From: DASPKA01 sp035628335
GTDB taxonomy: Bacteria; Patescibacteriota; Doudnabacteria; UBA920
Direction of reading: 5' to 3'
DNA: 10,689 nucleotides
Assembly (NCBI GenBank): GCA_035628335.1
Contig: DASPKA010000119.1
Span: forward strand, 1-10,689
In this document: piece after piece, positions 1-4,925 of the stretch
How positions within the stretch are numbered: position 1 is the stretch's first letter
Layout of the letters: each line of letters starts with the position of its first letter
Notes under the pieces: model-generated
What the model was told of the DNA's origin: nothing
Databases searched by the model: none
Seen by the model: the letters and a program-made list of their open reading frames with translations, nothing else
Made by a program: the position numbers and the translations under genes

Positions 1-21
1 TACCAATTCCGCCACCTGGGC
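1..21 (-). tRNA. tRNA-Leu, 5' end only (rest beyond left edge)
   Basis: Read on the minus strand, the first 21 bases give an acceptor 5' strand GCCCAGG, then U8-G9, a GCG D-stem strand and the D-loop start AATTGGTA. The combination of GCCCAGG with GTGGCGGAATTGGTA is the usual start of bacterial leucine tRNAs. The anticodon and variable arm lie outside the window, so the amino acid is inferred from the 5' end alone. It lies 41 bases downstream of the DHH phosphoesterase gene on the same strand. An imperfect palindrome (atactg/cagtat, 22-40) sits directly before the mature 5' end. Confidence 0.8.
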
Positions 22-62
22 ATACTGCAATATACAGTATTGAAATTTTACCATGTCTGTTG

Positions 63-1004
63 TTATTTTTCAACCCTAAAACCCTTGTCTGTTTTTTTGA
101 GTTTGGCTTTTAGTTTGAAACCGGACGCCCACTTGTGGCCGCCTCCACCCATTTTAGATGCGATTTTTTGCACATCTATATTTTTGTGTGGATCAGAGCG
201 TAGGCTCCCTTTTACAAACTCTCCGTCTTCTTTAAGCAATAGCGAAAATTTGGCTTCCTCAGCTTTTACTAAAGTTTCCACTAATCCTTCGTAGCTGCTG
301 TTAGGTAGAGGGTTTCCTTCACGGGGGATTGCGGAGAAAATAAGGTTATTCTTAGGGTTGATTTGCGCGTCTTGAATAACTTGTCCCCATGCCTTAAGTA
401 CGCGCTTTGTTTTGTTTTTGTAGTTCCACCGGGCTATTTTTGGCATGTTCGCCCCAAGCTTTAAAAGCTCGCCAGCTGCTACGTATGTACTGCTTTGTGT
501 AGAGGAGTGCATGAAGGAGCCAGTGTCTGTGAAGATTCCTGTTAGCATACAGGTGGCCATTTGCGATGTAATTGCAACTTTTAAAAATTTAAAAAAATCG
601 TAGACCAGTTCGGCTACGGAAGATTTTGCAGCATCTACTACGTTTACTGTCCCGTACCGTGTGTTGTCTATGTGATGGTCAAAGTTTATGAACGGCTTTT
701 CAAGCGCCTCTATCCAAGGTATGTTTATTCGTTTTTTGTTTGAACACCCAGAGGCTATAACCAGGTCAAAACCAGTATCTTGGGTTGCAAGTTGCCATGA
801 AGCCGTAGGAAGGTAAGAGAGTTGTTTTGGTATATCTCCATTAATTGCAAAAGTCGCTTGCCTTCCAAGCGACTGTATATACAACGCCAAAGCAGAGACA
901 GTTCCGAAGTCGTCCCCGTCTGTGCTTTCATGTGTCGTAAGTAGGATATTTTTCGATTGTATGATGAGATCGTGGGCGTCTGTGAAGTCTTGCTGGATTT
1001 CCAT
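63..1004 (-). CDS. NrnA-like DHH/DHHA1 phosphoesterase (motif II Asp absent)
   Basis: A 313-aa protein of the DHH/DHHA1 family, to which the nanoRNase / 3'-phosphoadenosine phosphate phosphatase NrnA belongs; such enzymes hydrolyse 2-5 nt RNAs in the cytoplasm. Seen: motif I H25-x3-D29-x-D31, motif III D109-H110-H111 followed by Asn114, motif IV Asp160 in FTDTGSF, and the C-terminal DHHA1 motif GGGGH (286-290) after GSLRSDP. The length is normal for NrnA. The usual motif II aspartate (pattern LVIxLDxxxxxRI) is replaced: the protein reads LVIASGCSNKKRI with Gly86, encoded GGG. That Asp normally bridges the two metal ions, so activity could be altered or lost. The ATG overlaps the rbfA stop (TAATG), so translation is probably coupled; there is no Shine-Dalgarno. 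rbfA-DHH adjacency is a common bacterial arrangement. The family call is firm; the NrnA substrate is inference. Confidence 0.9.
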   Translation of the reverse strand: MEIQQDFTDAHDLIIQSKNILLTTHESTDGDDFGTVSALALYIQSLGRQATFAINGDIPKQLSYLPTASWQLATQDTGFDLVIASGCSNKKRINIPWIEALEKPFINFDHHIDNTRYGTVNVVDAAKSSVAELVYDFFKFLKVAITSQMATCMLTGIFTDTGSFMHSSTQSSTYVAAGELLKLGANMPKIARWNYKNKTKRVLKAWGQVIQDAQINPKNNLIFSAIPREGNPLPNSSYEGLVETLVKAEEAKFSLLLKEDGEFVKGSLRSDPHKNIDVQKIASKMGGGGHKWASGFKLKAKLKKTDKGFRVEK

Positions 1005-1372
1005 TAAAATTGGTCGTTCTTTTTTAAGTCTTCAATGTACCGAGTTATTTCGTCTGCAAAAGCCGGAGTGTCGTCGACATACAGCTGGATCTTGGGGAAC
1101 ACCTTAGTTTGGAGTTTGTCGTTTAACTTGCCTTGAAGTTCGTATATGTTCTTATTGAGCAATTCTAATATGTGCATGGGTTCATTACCGAATACAGATA
1201 TATACACTTTAACCCATTTTAAATCATATGAAACTTCACAGTGAGTGACAGTAGTAAGCCCCTTCTCGTTTTCTAAAAATTCGTTTATTACCGGAGAAAG
1301 CACCTCATGCACGTATGAGTTCATTTTCTGTACCCGTGGCTTCTCTTCTTTTTTATGTTTAGGGTTTGTCAT
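1004..1372 (-). CDS. rbfA: Ribosome-binding factor A
   Basis: RbfA is a small cold-shock ribosome assembly factor that binds immature 30S subunits near the 16S rRNA 5' end and helps mature it. The protein is about 122 aa with the single KH-like RbfA fold: an N-terminal helix (QKMNSYVHEVLSPVINEFL), the strand motif VTHCEVSYDLKWVKVYISVFG (normally VTxVxVSxDLxxAKVYVS), and the closing KVFPKIQLYVDDTPAFADEI that matches the family's RxxPxLxFxxDxS. The ATG at 1372 is chosen; a TTG at 1393 is in frame and would add seven residues, but neither start has a Shine-Dalgarno. The gene begins 43 bases after the regulator's stop, no terminator is seen between them, and its stop overlaps the DHH start, so the three probably share a transcript. 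Its usual upstream partner infB is about 5.4 kb away. Confidence 0.93.
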   Translation of the reverse strand: MTNPKHKKEEKPRVQKMNSYVHEVLSPVINEFLENEKGLTTVTHCEVSYDLKWVKVYISVFGNEPMHILELLNKNIYELQGKLNDKLQTKVFPKIQLYVDDTPAFADEITRYIEDLKKNDQF

Positions 1373-1415
1373 AACAGTTAAATATACTACCAATTAATGA
1401 TTTTTTGTTCAAGGC

Positions 1416-2144
1416 TTAGGCTGATTGCGCCCAGAGGATTTGAAAGATGATTTTGAAGGTATGAGCAAGGTGCGCGTTGGTGATTAAGGTTCCGAATATC
1501 GGTTCTTCTAAGGTTATGAAGGCAATGTTGTCTTCCCATATAAATATATCAGTAGGAATGTCCTCGTATTTTTGTGGGAAGAGGCGCGCGTCATGTAATG
1601 CGCCAACATGTTCTTTTATGGCAGGTATGGTAGGAGCGGAATGGTGGGTAAGGATTTCTTGGAGTACAATTTTTTTCTTCGCGATGGCTTTTTGAAACCA
1701 TTCAAAAAATCCAGCGTCCAGCTTTTCAAGTTTGGCAGTTGATCCAAGCCCCTGAAGCGCATGGGTATGTAATGTCAGTTTATACAACTCCTGAACCTCA
1801 GTCCAACCTTCATAGAACCTAATTTTAGGTTTATTTTTTTGCGTGGTGAATAAGCCTTGCAAGTCTGGAAGAATTTTTTCAACCGCCTCCTTTTGTCTTT
1901 GTACCAGTGCTATCAAAGAAGATGGGTTACGTGCAAGGTATGCATTATGCGAGCCCTTCTTCTGTAATTCAACAAGCCCCATCTCCTGCAGTTGTTTTAG
2001 GATGTTATAGGTGTTTGTGCGGGCAATATTAACCCCTTTTGCAATAGCGAGGGGAGTGGAAAGGCCTGTTTCTACGAGGTAAAGATACACCTTACTTTGA
2101 GAAGGGTTCAAGCCAATAGATTTTAATTCTTGAAAGATTTCCAT
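1416..2144 (-). CDS. TrmB-like HTH transcriptional regulator
   Basis: A 242-aa regulator with the TrmB architecture. Residues 5-72 form a winged helix: QSKVYLYLVETG, then the recognition region NIARTNTYNILKQLQEMGLV and the wing QKKGSHNAYLA. A charged helical linker (about 73-104, RQKEAVEKILPDLQ) follows, then a C-terminal domain starting at KIRFYEGWTEVQELY, the usual entry into the TrmB C-terminal/phospholipase-D-like part found in archaeal and CPR members. Classical TrmB proteins sense sugars; no ligand can be read from this sequence. The ATG at 2144 is preferred over an in-frame TTG three codons upstream. There is no Shine-Dalgarno, but a TTTACA-17-TATAAT promoter ends 27 bases before it. 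It is divergent from the plus-strand small-gene cassette, and the shared region holds an 11-bp direct repeat that could be its operator. It probably controls itself and perhaps the cassette (inference). Confidence 0.85.
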   Translation of the reverse strand: MEIFQELKSIGLNPSQSKVYLYLVETGLSTPLAIAKGVNIARTNTYNILKQLQEMGLVELQKKGSHNAYLARNPSSLIALVQRQKEAVEKILPDLQGLFTTQKNKPKIRFYEGWTEVQELYKLTLHTHALQGLGSTAKLEKLDAGFFEWFQKAIAKKKIVLQEILTHHSAPTIPAIKEHVGALHDARLFPQKYEDIPTDIFIWEDNIAFITLEEPIFGTLITNAHLAHTFKIIFQILWAQSA

Positions 2145-2162
2145 TTCTGTCAAAAAAACTTA

Positions 2163-2214
2163 TATACATTTATTATATATTTTATATATATTTTTGTAAA
2201 TATTATACATTTAT
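2163..2214. promoter_or_regulatory. 11-bp direct repeat pair flanking the regulator promoter (candidate operator)
   Basis: The sequence tatacatttat occurs at 2163-2173 and again at 2204-2214, 41 bases apart, close to four helical turns. One copy covers the predicted start site and downstream edge of the -10 box of the TrmB-like gene; the other lies immediately upstream of its -35 box and about 13 bases from the divergent plus-strand -35 box. This placement suits autoregulation with both copies on one face of the helix. Assignment to this regulator is inference. Confidence 0.4.
2172..2200 (-). promoter_or_regulatory. Promoter of the TrmB-like gene
   Basis: On the minus strand a -35 box TTTACA (2195-2200) is followed by 17 bases and a perfect -10 box TATAAT (2172-2177). 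The predicted start is near 2165, giving a leader of about 20 bases. The region is extremely AT-rich, which raises the chance of a random match, but spacing and both boxes agree. Confidence 0.6.
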
Positions 2215-2226
2215 ATATAAAATATA

Positions 2227-2255
2227 ATGACAAAACTGCGTTTTTGTGTGATAAT
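2227..2255 (+). promoter_or_regulatory. Promoter of the plus-strand small-gene cassette
   Basis: A -35 box ATGACA (2227-2232), a 17-base spacer and an extended -10 TGT-GATAAT (2247-2255) lie on the plus strand. The expected start is about 2262, which is also where a 16-base inverted repeat begins. The first well-supported start codon follows at 2320. Confidence 0.6.
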
Positions 2256-2261
2256 ACTTAA

Positions 2262-2277
2262 TCAAGCACTTGCTTGA
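2262..2277. promoter_or_regulatory. Inverted repeat at the cassette transcription start
   Basis: TCAAGCA and TGCTTGA form a perfect 7-bp inverted repeat separated by two bases, starting where transcription from the 2227-2255 promoter should begin. It could be a dimeric repressor site or a 5' hairpin protecting the mRNA end. A two-base loop is too tight for a full RNA stem, which slightly favours a DNA operator. Confidence 0.4.
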
Positions 2278-2319
2278 GATATGGTAGTGAACCAAAAAAA
2301 ATTTCAAAGGAGAAAAATT

Positions 2320-2517
2320 ATGTATAAATTGTTCTTGTCAATACTTCTTAACATTCCCGCATTGATAATTCTTGGTTGTACGCTATATGAGCCTTTCAAA
2401 GAAGCTCTTGCTTCTAGGGATAGGTTTGAGGAGCTTGTCGATTGCACCTGCGAAGCCCTAAAGTACTTACTTTTTTGGGCCATTGGAGTGGGTCTCTGCA
2501 GGTGCGCGATGGGCTGA
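2320..2517 (+). CDS. Small membrane protein of unknown function (cassette gene 1)
   Basis: I do not recognise this 65-aa protein. The ATG at 2320 is chosen because AAAGGAG (2306-2312) lies seven bases upstream; an in-frame ATG at 2281 has no such site. Residues 4-20 are hydrophobic and end in LIILGC, which resembles a lipobox (Ile-Leu-Gly-Cys20), so it may be a lipoprotein; otherwise this is a first membrane helix. A second hydrophobic stretch (about 48-60, LKYLLFWAIGVGL) follows a charged middle segment. Cysteines come in pairs (42/44 and 60/62), which may mean metal binding or disulfides. It is the first gene of a plus-strand unit with three further unknown genes. Confidence 0.6.
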   Translation: MYKLFLSILLNIPALIILGCTLYEPFKEALASRDRFEELVDCTCEALKYLLFWAIGVGLCRCAMG

Positions 2518-2532
2518 GTCATAGTCATTGGT

Positions 2533-2591
2533 GCCCAACGGGGCAAAAAACTGGGTAGCAAGGCGTACTTGCGCAAGTATGCTTTGCTACC
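2533..2591 (+). other. Strong RNA hairpins between cassette genes 1 and 2
   Basis: Arms at 2554-2571 and 2574-2591 can pair over 18 positions. The only two departures from perfect complementarity are G over T, which would be G-U pairs in the plus-strand RNA but A-C mismatches in the minus-strand RNA. The stem therefore fits an RNA made from the plus strand. The top closes as a GCGC tetraloop. A small stem gccc-aacg-gggc (2533-2544) precedes it. Only CCTTTTCC follows, so it is at best a weak terminator; an mRNA-stabilising or processing hairpin, or an attenuator lowering expression of genes 2-4, are alternatives. Confidence 0.6.
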
Positions 2592-2613
2592 TTTTCCTAA
2601 AATAGGAGGCGTT

Positions 2614-2910
2614 ATGAGACGATTTCATGTTTATCGTCGGTACTCTCGGCAGTTGCCTATGGGTGATGTGTTTGTGCCTTCCGGTGACAAGTACCGGTGG
2701 TATATCCTGCGAGCTTCAAGTCGCAAGGATGCAGAAGATAGAGCTTTCAGAAAGTTGACGACCGACTTTCCTGGAGCCGAAGTAATAATGATCAAAGCTT
2801 TTACTGAAAAGCAGCGTCAAGATTGGCTTCAGAAAACGCATGTAACATCACTTTTTAACAAGGAGGTTTCAAGTGTCAGACCAAAGTCAAAAAAACCCGG
2901 ACGAGTTTAG
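2614..2910 (+). CDS. Basic soluble protein of unknown function (cassette gene 2)
   Basis: A 98-aa protein I do not recognise. The ATG at 2614 follows AGGAGG (2604-2609) by four bases. A longer frame starting with TTG at 2569 begins inside the 2554-2591 hairpin and is unlikely. The protein is rich in Arg and Lys with no signal peptide or membrane segment. The middle (YRWYILRASSRKDAEDRAF) followed by FPGAEVIMIKAF suggests a small alpha/beta fold, and the C-terminus (VRPKSKKPGRV) is a basic tail. Its last 38 bases overlap the next gene in another frame, and that gene's AGGAGG lies inside this coding region, implying coupled translation. Confidence 0.6.
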   Translation: MRRFHVYRRYSRQLPMGDVFVPSGDKYRWYILRASSRKDAEDRAFRKLTTDFPGAEVIMIKAFTEKQRQDWLQKTHVTSLFNKEVSSVRPKSKKPGRV

Positions 2911-3199
2911 GGGAATGTGTTGGTATGTGCTGAGAACATCTGTGGGTGGGTGCCTGCTCGGGTACATGATGCTCTGGCTCAGTGAAGTACTTGATTTCAC
3001 TGGATGGTGGGTGCTGCCGTTTTGGTGCATCACCTTCTACATTCTTGTACTGTTGTGGCTAGTGATGTTTAATGGCAAGCAGAGAGACTGGGTATGGGTG
3101 ATTGTTATACTGTATTTTGTGGGTATTGCCATAGCCAGTGTGTACATCTTGCTTTATTTCCATAATCACCCGGAACCTTGGGAGAAGTACATTCAATAA
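2873..3199 (+). CDS. Three-helix integral membrane protein of unknown function (cassette gene 3)
   Basis: A 108-aa protein starting with GTG at 2873, six bases after AGGAGG (2861-2866). It has three clear membrane segments, about residues 16-38, 45-67 and 73-96, separated by short loops (DFTG; NGKQRD), with a polar N-terminal segment SDQSQKNPDEFR and a short C-terminal tail. It is rich in Trp and Tyr at segment ends, as in inner-membrane proteins. There is no recognisable transporter or enzyme motif. It overlaps cassette gene 2 by 38 bases, and cassette gene 4 follows after 12 bases. Confidence 0.65.
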   Translation: MSDQSQKNPDEFRGMCWYVLRTSVGGCLLGYMMLWLSEVLDFTGWWVLPFWCITFYILVLLWLVMFNGKQRDWVWVIVILYFVGIAIASVYILLYFHNHPEPWEKYIQ

Positions 3200-3211
3200 A
3201 GGAGGATTATT

Positions 3212-3427
3212 ATGACGCCCGAAGAAGAACATGAGCACTTTGTGTTTTGGAGAGAAAAGGTCCGGCGTGCTGGGAACCGTATTGAGCGGGAATGCAAACC
3301 AGCTCAAGAAGGCTGTCTGGGTGAGTCCTTACATCGCTGCAGGGAATGTGTAGCGCCAGTATGCTATAACTATAAATGCTTGGCCTTTCACTTCAAAGAG
3401 CAGTGCATATGGCGGGAAGGACAGTGA
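3212..3427 (+). CDS. Cys/His-rich small protein, probable zinc finger (cassette gene 4)
   Basis: A 71-aa protein with a full AAAGGAGG (3198-3205) six bases before the ATG. The N-terminal half is charged and helical (EEEHEHFVFWREKVRRAGNR). The C-terminal half holds seven cysteines and a histidine: C28, C35, C43-x2-C46, C51, C56-x3-H60 and C65. That pattern could bind one or two zinc ions in a small cross-brace or B-box/AN1-like finger, but I cannot assign a named family. It is the last gene of the cassette; a strong intrinsic terminator starts seven bases after its stop. It may mediate protein or nucleic acid contacts (inference only). Confidence 0.65.
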   Translation: MTPEEEHEHFVFWREKVRRAGNRIERECKPAQEGCLGESLHRCRECVAPVCYNYKCLAFHFKEQCIWREGQ

Positions 3428-3433
3428 TATTAA

Positions 3434-3470
3434 ACAGGCTTTCAGACTACTTCTGAAAGCCTGTATTTTT
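3434..3470 (+). terminator. Intrinsic terminator of the plus-strand cassette
   Basis: Perfect 12-bp arms (3434-3445 and 3453-3464) with a seven-base loop are followed by ATTTTT. On the minus strand the same hairpin is followed by TTTAATAT, so it may also end transcripts of the converging membrane protein gene. Confidence 0.9.
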
Positions 3471-3474
3471 ACGT

Positions 3475-3510
3475 GTTCACAATCGTATCGAATTCGATAT
3501 ATGTGTGAAC
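3475..3510. repeat. Large dyad between converging genes
   Basis: Arms gttcaca (3475-3481) and tgtgaac (3504-3510) share one symmetry centre with an inner perfect 14-base palindrome (3486-3499), separated by a symmetric 4x4 mismatched segment. It touches the stop codon of the 3510-4097 gene and has no T-tract on either side. It could be an mRNA 3'-end stabiliser, part of a bidirectional termination zone, or a protein-binding site. Confidence 0.5.
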
Positions 3511-4097
3511 TAGGTGAAGCGGTGTTTGGTTTGGTATCTACGGACAAGGAGCCAGAGAGCGAAAGCGGTGTTGGTGGCGATAATGCAAGCTATATAGAGC
3601 CAGTTTGCTATGCTGTACGATTCAAGTGCAAACAGTGGTGGTATGAACTTTACTACATCCAGCAAAAACTTAATTACATTATCCTCAAAGGGCTTACGAA
3701 AGCCTTTTCTGAAACTTGGGATAAACGCAAAAATATCTATTACACACAGCAGTATCACCGCTTGCAGTGGTTCTTTGAAGAATAGCCATAATGCGATAGA
3801 GACAAGTGCTCCAACTAGCGAGAGCCAATCTACGAGTGAATAAGCGAAATTCTTTTTATATACACCTATGCTAGCAATAATACCGCACGTTAATGCATGC
3901 GCTCCTAACGCAACGCTAGCGATACCCGCTTGTTGGGTGAGCTGGACCCCGAATGCTATACCAGTTATAAGTGCCCATATACCCCAACTGAATGCATGTG
4001 GCCTGTCTGTGCCTTTGAAGATGTGAAAACAGTACCATGCAAAACTGACAACTGTTAACACCACACTGAAAAGTGATAATGCTAAATTATGTTCCAT
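3510..4097 (-). CDS. Seven-helix PQ-loop/SWEET-like membrane protein
   Basis: A 195-aa polytopic membrane protein with seven predicted helices at about 5-27, 38-55, 60-79, 86-107, 110-127, 143-160 and 163-185. The helices suggest a 3+1+3 layout. After helix 1 comes the sequence PHAFSWGIW (33-41); after helix 5 comes IPSFRKGFRKPF (126-137). These resemble the two prolines and signature turns of PQ-loop/SWEET duplicated three-helix units. I recall conserved hypothetical proteins with a K/R-PHxFSW motif in proteobacteria and CPR genomes; their function is unknown. A sugar or small-molecule carrier role is inference. The ATG at 4097 has no Shine-Dalgarno, but an extended -10 lies about 30 bases upstream. 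It converges on the plus-strand cassette. Confidence 0.65.
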   Translation of the reverse strand: MEHNLALSLFSVVLTVVSFAWYCFHIFKGTDRPHAFSWGIWALITGIAFGVQLTQQAGIASVALGAHALTCGIIASIGVYKKNFAYSLVDWLSLVGALVSIALWLFFKEPLQAVILLCVIDIFAFIPSFRKGFRKPFEDNVIKFLLDVVKFIPPLFALESYSIANWLYIACIIATNTAFALWLLVRRYQTKHRFT

Positions 4098-4127
4098 TTA
4101 TTTTTTTACAATCATTTGAATATATTT

Positions 4128-4136
4128 ATAATAGCA
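4128..4136 (-). promoter_or_regulatory. Extended -10 promoter for the seven-helix protein
   Basis: TGC-TATTAT on the minus strand, 30 bases before the ATG at 4097. No good -35 box is visible because the upstream terminator occupies that space; extended -10 promoters need one less. The TG overlaps the terminator's T-tract. Confidence 0.35.
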
Positions 4137-4179
4137 AAAAAATAGAGACTCGCAGGAGTTTGGTGTTCCTGCAAGTCTC
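4136..4179 (-). terminator. Intrinsic terminator of the 69-aa protein gene
   Basis: Thirteen-base arms (4145-4157 and 4167-4179) pair on the minus strand, with one G-U wobble that would be a mismatch on the plus strand. Seven T residues follow (4136-4142 read on the minus strand). It begins six bases after the stop at 4185. Confidence 0.88.
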
Positions 4180-4184
4180 GATAT

Positions 4185-4394
4185 TCACTTTTGTAAGCCA
4201 AGACCAGCGTTGCTTAGTTGACTCACAACCCGTTCGCGTTCTTCCTGGATTTTTGCCTGTCGGGCTTGTTGGATAGCTCGCCTGCGATTGGTTTCTGCTT
4301 CCCAGATCGCAGACCATAGGGCGGACCAGTGTCGCCTTACCCATTTGTCAATGTGTTTGCGTTTCTGTATTGCAATATAAATTTCGACCGACAT
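4185..4394 (-). CDS. Small basic helical protein of unknown function
   Basis: A 69-aa protein whose ATG follows AAAGGAG by five bases. It is strongly basic and Trp-rich at the N-terminal side (HIDKWVRRHWSALWSAIWEAE), then a continuous charged helix (RRRAIQQARQAKIQEERERV) that may form a coiled coil or bind nucleic acid. There is no signal peptide, membrane segment or cysteine. It stands alone between its own extended -10 promoter and a strong terminator, so it is expressed as a monocistronic message. I recognise no family. Confidence 0.6.
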   Translation of the reverse strand: MSVEIYIAIQKRKHIDKWVRRHWSALWSAIWEAETNRRRAIQQARQAKIQEERERVVSQLSNAGLGLQK

Positions 4395-4423
4395 ATTTTC
4401 TCCTTTGTGATTTTTGTTTTACC

Positions 4424-4432
4424 ATAATAACA
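4424..4432 (-). promoter_or_regulatory. Extended -10 promoter for the 69-aa protein
   Basis: TGT-TATTAT on the minus strand, about 29 bases before the ATG at 4394, leaving room for the start site and the AAAGGAG. A -35-like TTGTAG lies 19 bases upstream of the hexamer, which is long spacing. Confidence 0.45.
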
Positions 4433-4463
4433 TAAGAGACCGCCTATACTACAAGGAGGTCTC
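4424..4463 (-). terminator. Probable weak terminator of the 112-aa exported protein gene
   Basis: Nine-base arms gagaccgcc (4436-4444) and ggaggtctc (4455-4463) pair with one mismatch, seven bases after the stop at 4471. The minus strand continues TTATGTTATTATG, which is T-rich but not a clean T-run and also contains the next gene's -10 box. Termination may be partial. Confidence 0.5.
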
Positions 4464-4470
4464 AGTAAAG

Positions 4471-4809
4471 TTAGTGCGTTGGGGTGATGTTTACTACCTT
4501 TTTGATGGCGGCGTTTACGCCGAACATACCCATGCATACGCACCCAGTATAGATTTTGTCAGGCTGCTGCGGGTTTGTCTTCGGGCGCTTGCCTTTCACG
4601 AACGCGGCCCAGGCGCCGTTGTTGATCTTGCAGTTCTGGAAGCCAGTGACCCAGCCCACGTCGCTGGTTACTGTCGGCGACTCGAAACCGTCGCCTATTG
4701 CAATTGCCTGAATTTGACCTTCATCTGGTTTTGGGGTATAAGCGATAAACTGAAACGCTAATACCACACACAAAATACAAATTAATACTAACATTACTTT
4801 TCGTAACAT
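4471..4809 (-). CDS. Exported or membrane-anchored small protein of unknown function
   Basis: A 112-aa protein with a positively charged N-terminus (MLRK) and a hydrophobic segment at about 5-24 ending near AYTPKPDEG, so it is either secreted or held by an N-terminal anchor with its remaining ~88 residues outside. No clear signal peptidase or lipobox site is seen. The outer part is mixed beta-like sequence with three cysteines (C60, and C90/C92 in TGCVCMG) and a Gly/Asn-rich middle (NCKINNGAWAAF). A near-consensus AAAGGCGG precedes the ATG by about seven bases. It has its own TATAAT and a weak terminator. No family is recognised. Confidence 0.6.
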   Translation of the reverse strand: MLRKVMLVLICILCVVLAFQFIAYTPKPDEGQIQAIAIGDGFESPTVTSDVGWVTGFQNCKINNGAWAAFVKGKRPKTNPQQPDKIYTGCVCMGMFGVNAAIKKVVNITPTH

Positions 4810-4835
4810 GCATTCCGCCTTTCTGGTTGTTGAAA

Positions 4836-4861
4836 ATTCTCGCGTGATTATATGTGAGAAT
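4836..4861 (-). promoter_or_regulatory. -10 box with overlapping dyad upstream of the 112-aa protein
   Basis: A perfect TATAAT (4847-4852, minus strand) lies 37 bases before the ATG at 4809. It is centred within an inverted repeat attctc (4836-4841) / gagaat (4856-4861) with a 14-base spacer, a layout expected for a repressor site. A second possible promoter, TTGACC-17-TATTCT, sits just upstream. Confidence 0.4.
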
Positions 4862-4892
4862 ACTATTTTCTGCTACTCAGGTCAAAGCTGCC

Positions 4893-4920
4893 AAAACAAA
4901 AACCACCCGTAGGTGGTTTT
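4893..4920 (-). terminator. Intrinsic terminator of ahcY
   Basis: Arms aaaaccacc (4899-4907) and ggtggtttt (4912-4920) with a four-base loop, followed on the minus strand by TGTTTTGG. It starts five bases after the ahcY stop at 4926. Confidence 0.88.
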
Positions 4921-4925
4921 AAAGG

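Noticed and set aside
2304..2591. Opposite-strand frames that both begin with the residues MRKYALLP
   Set aside because: The identical start is produced by the two arms of the inverted repeat at 2554-2591 read on opposite strands, not by related proteins.
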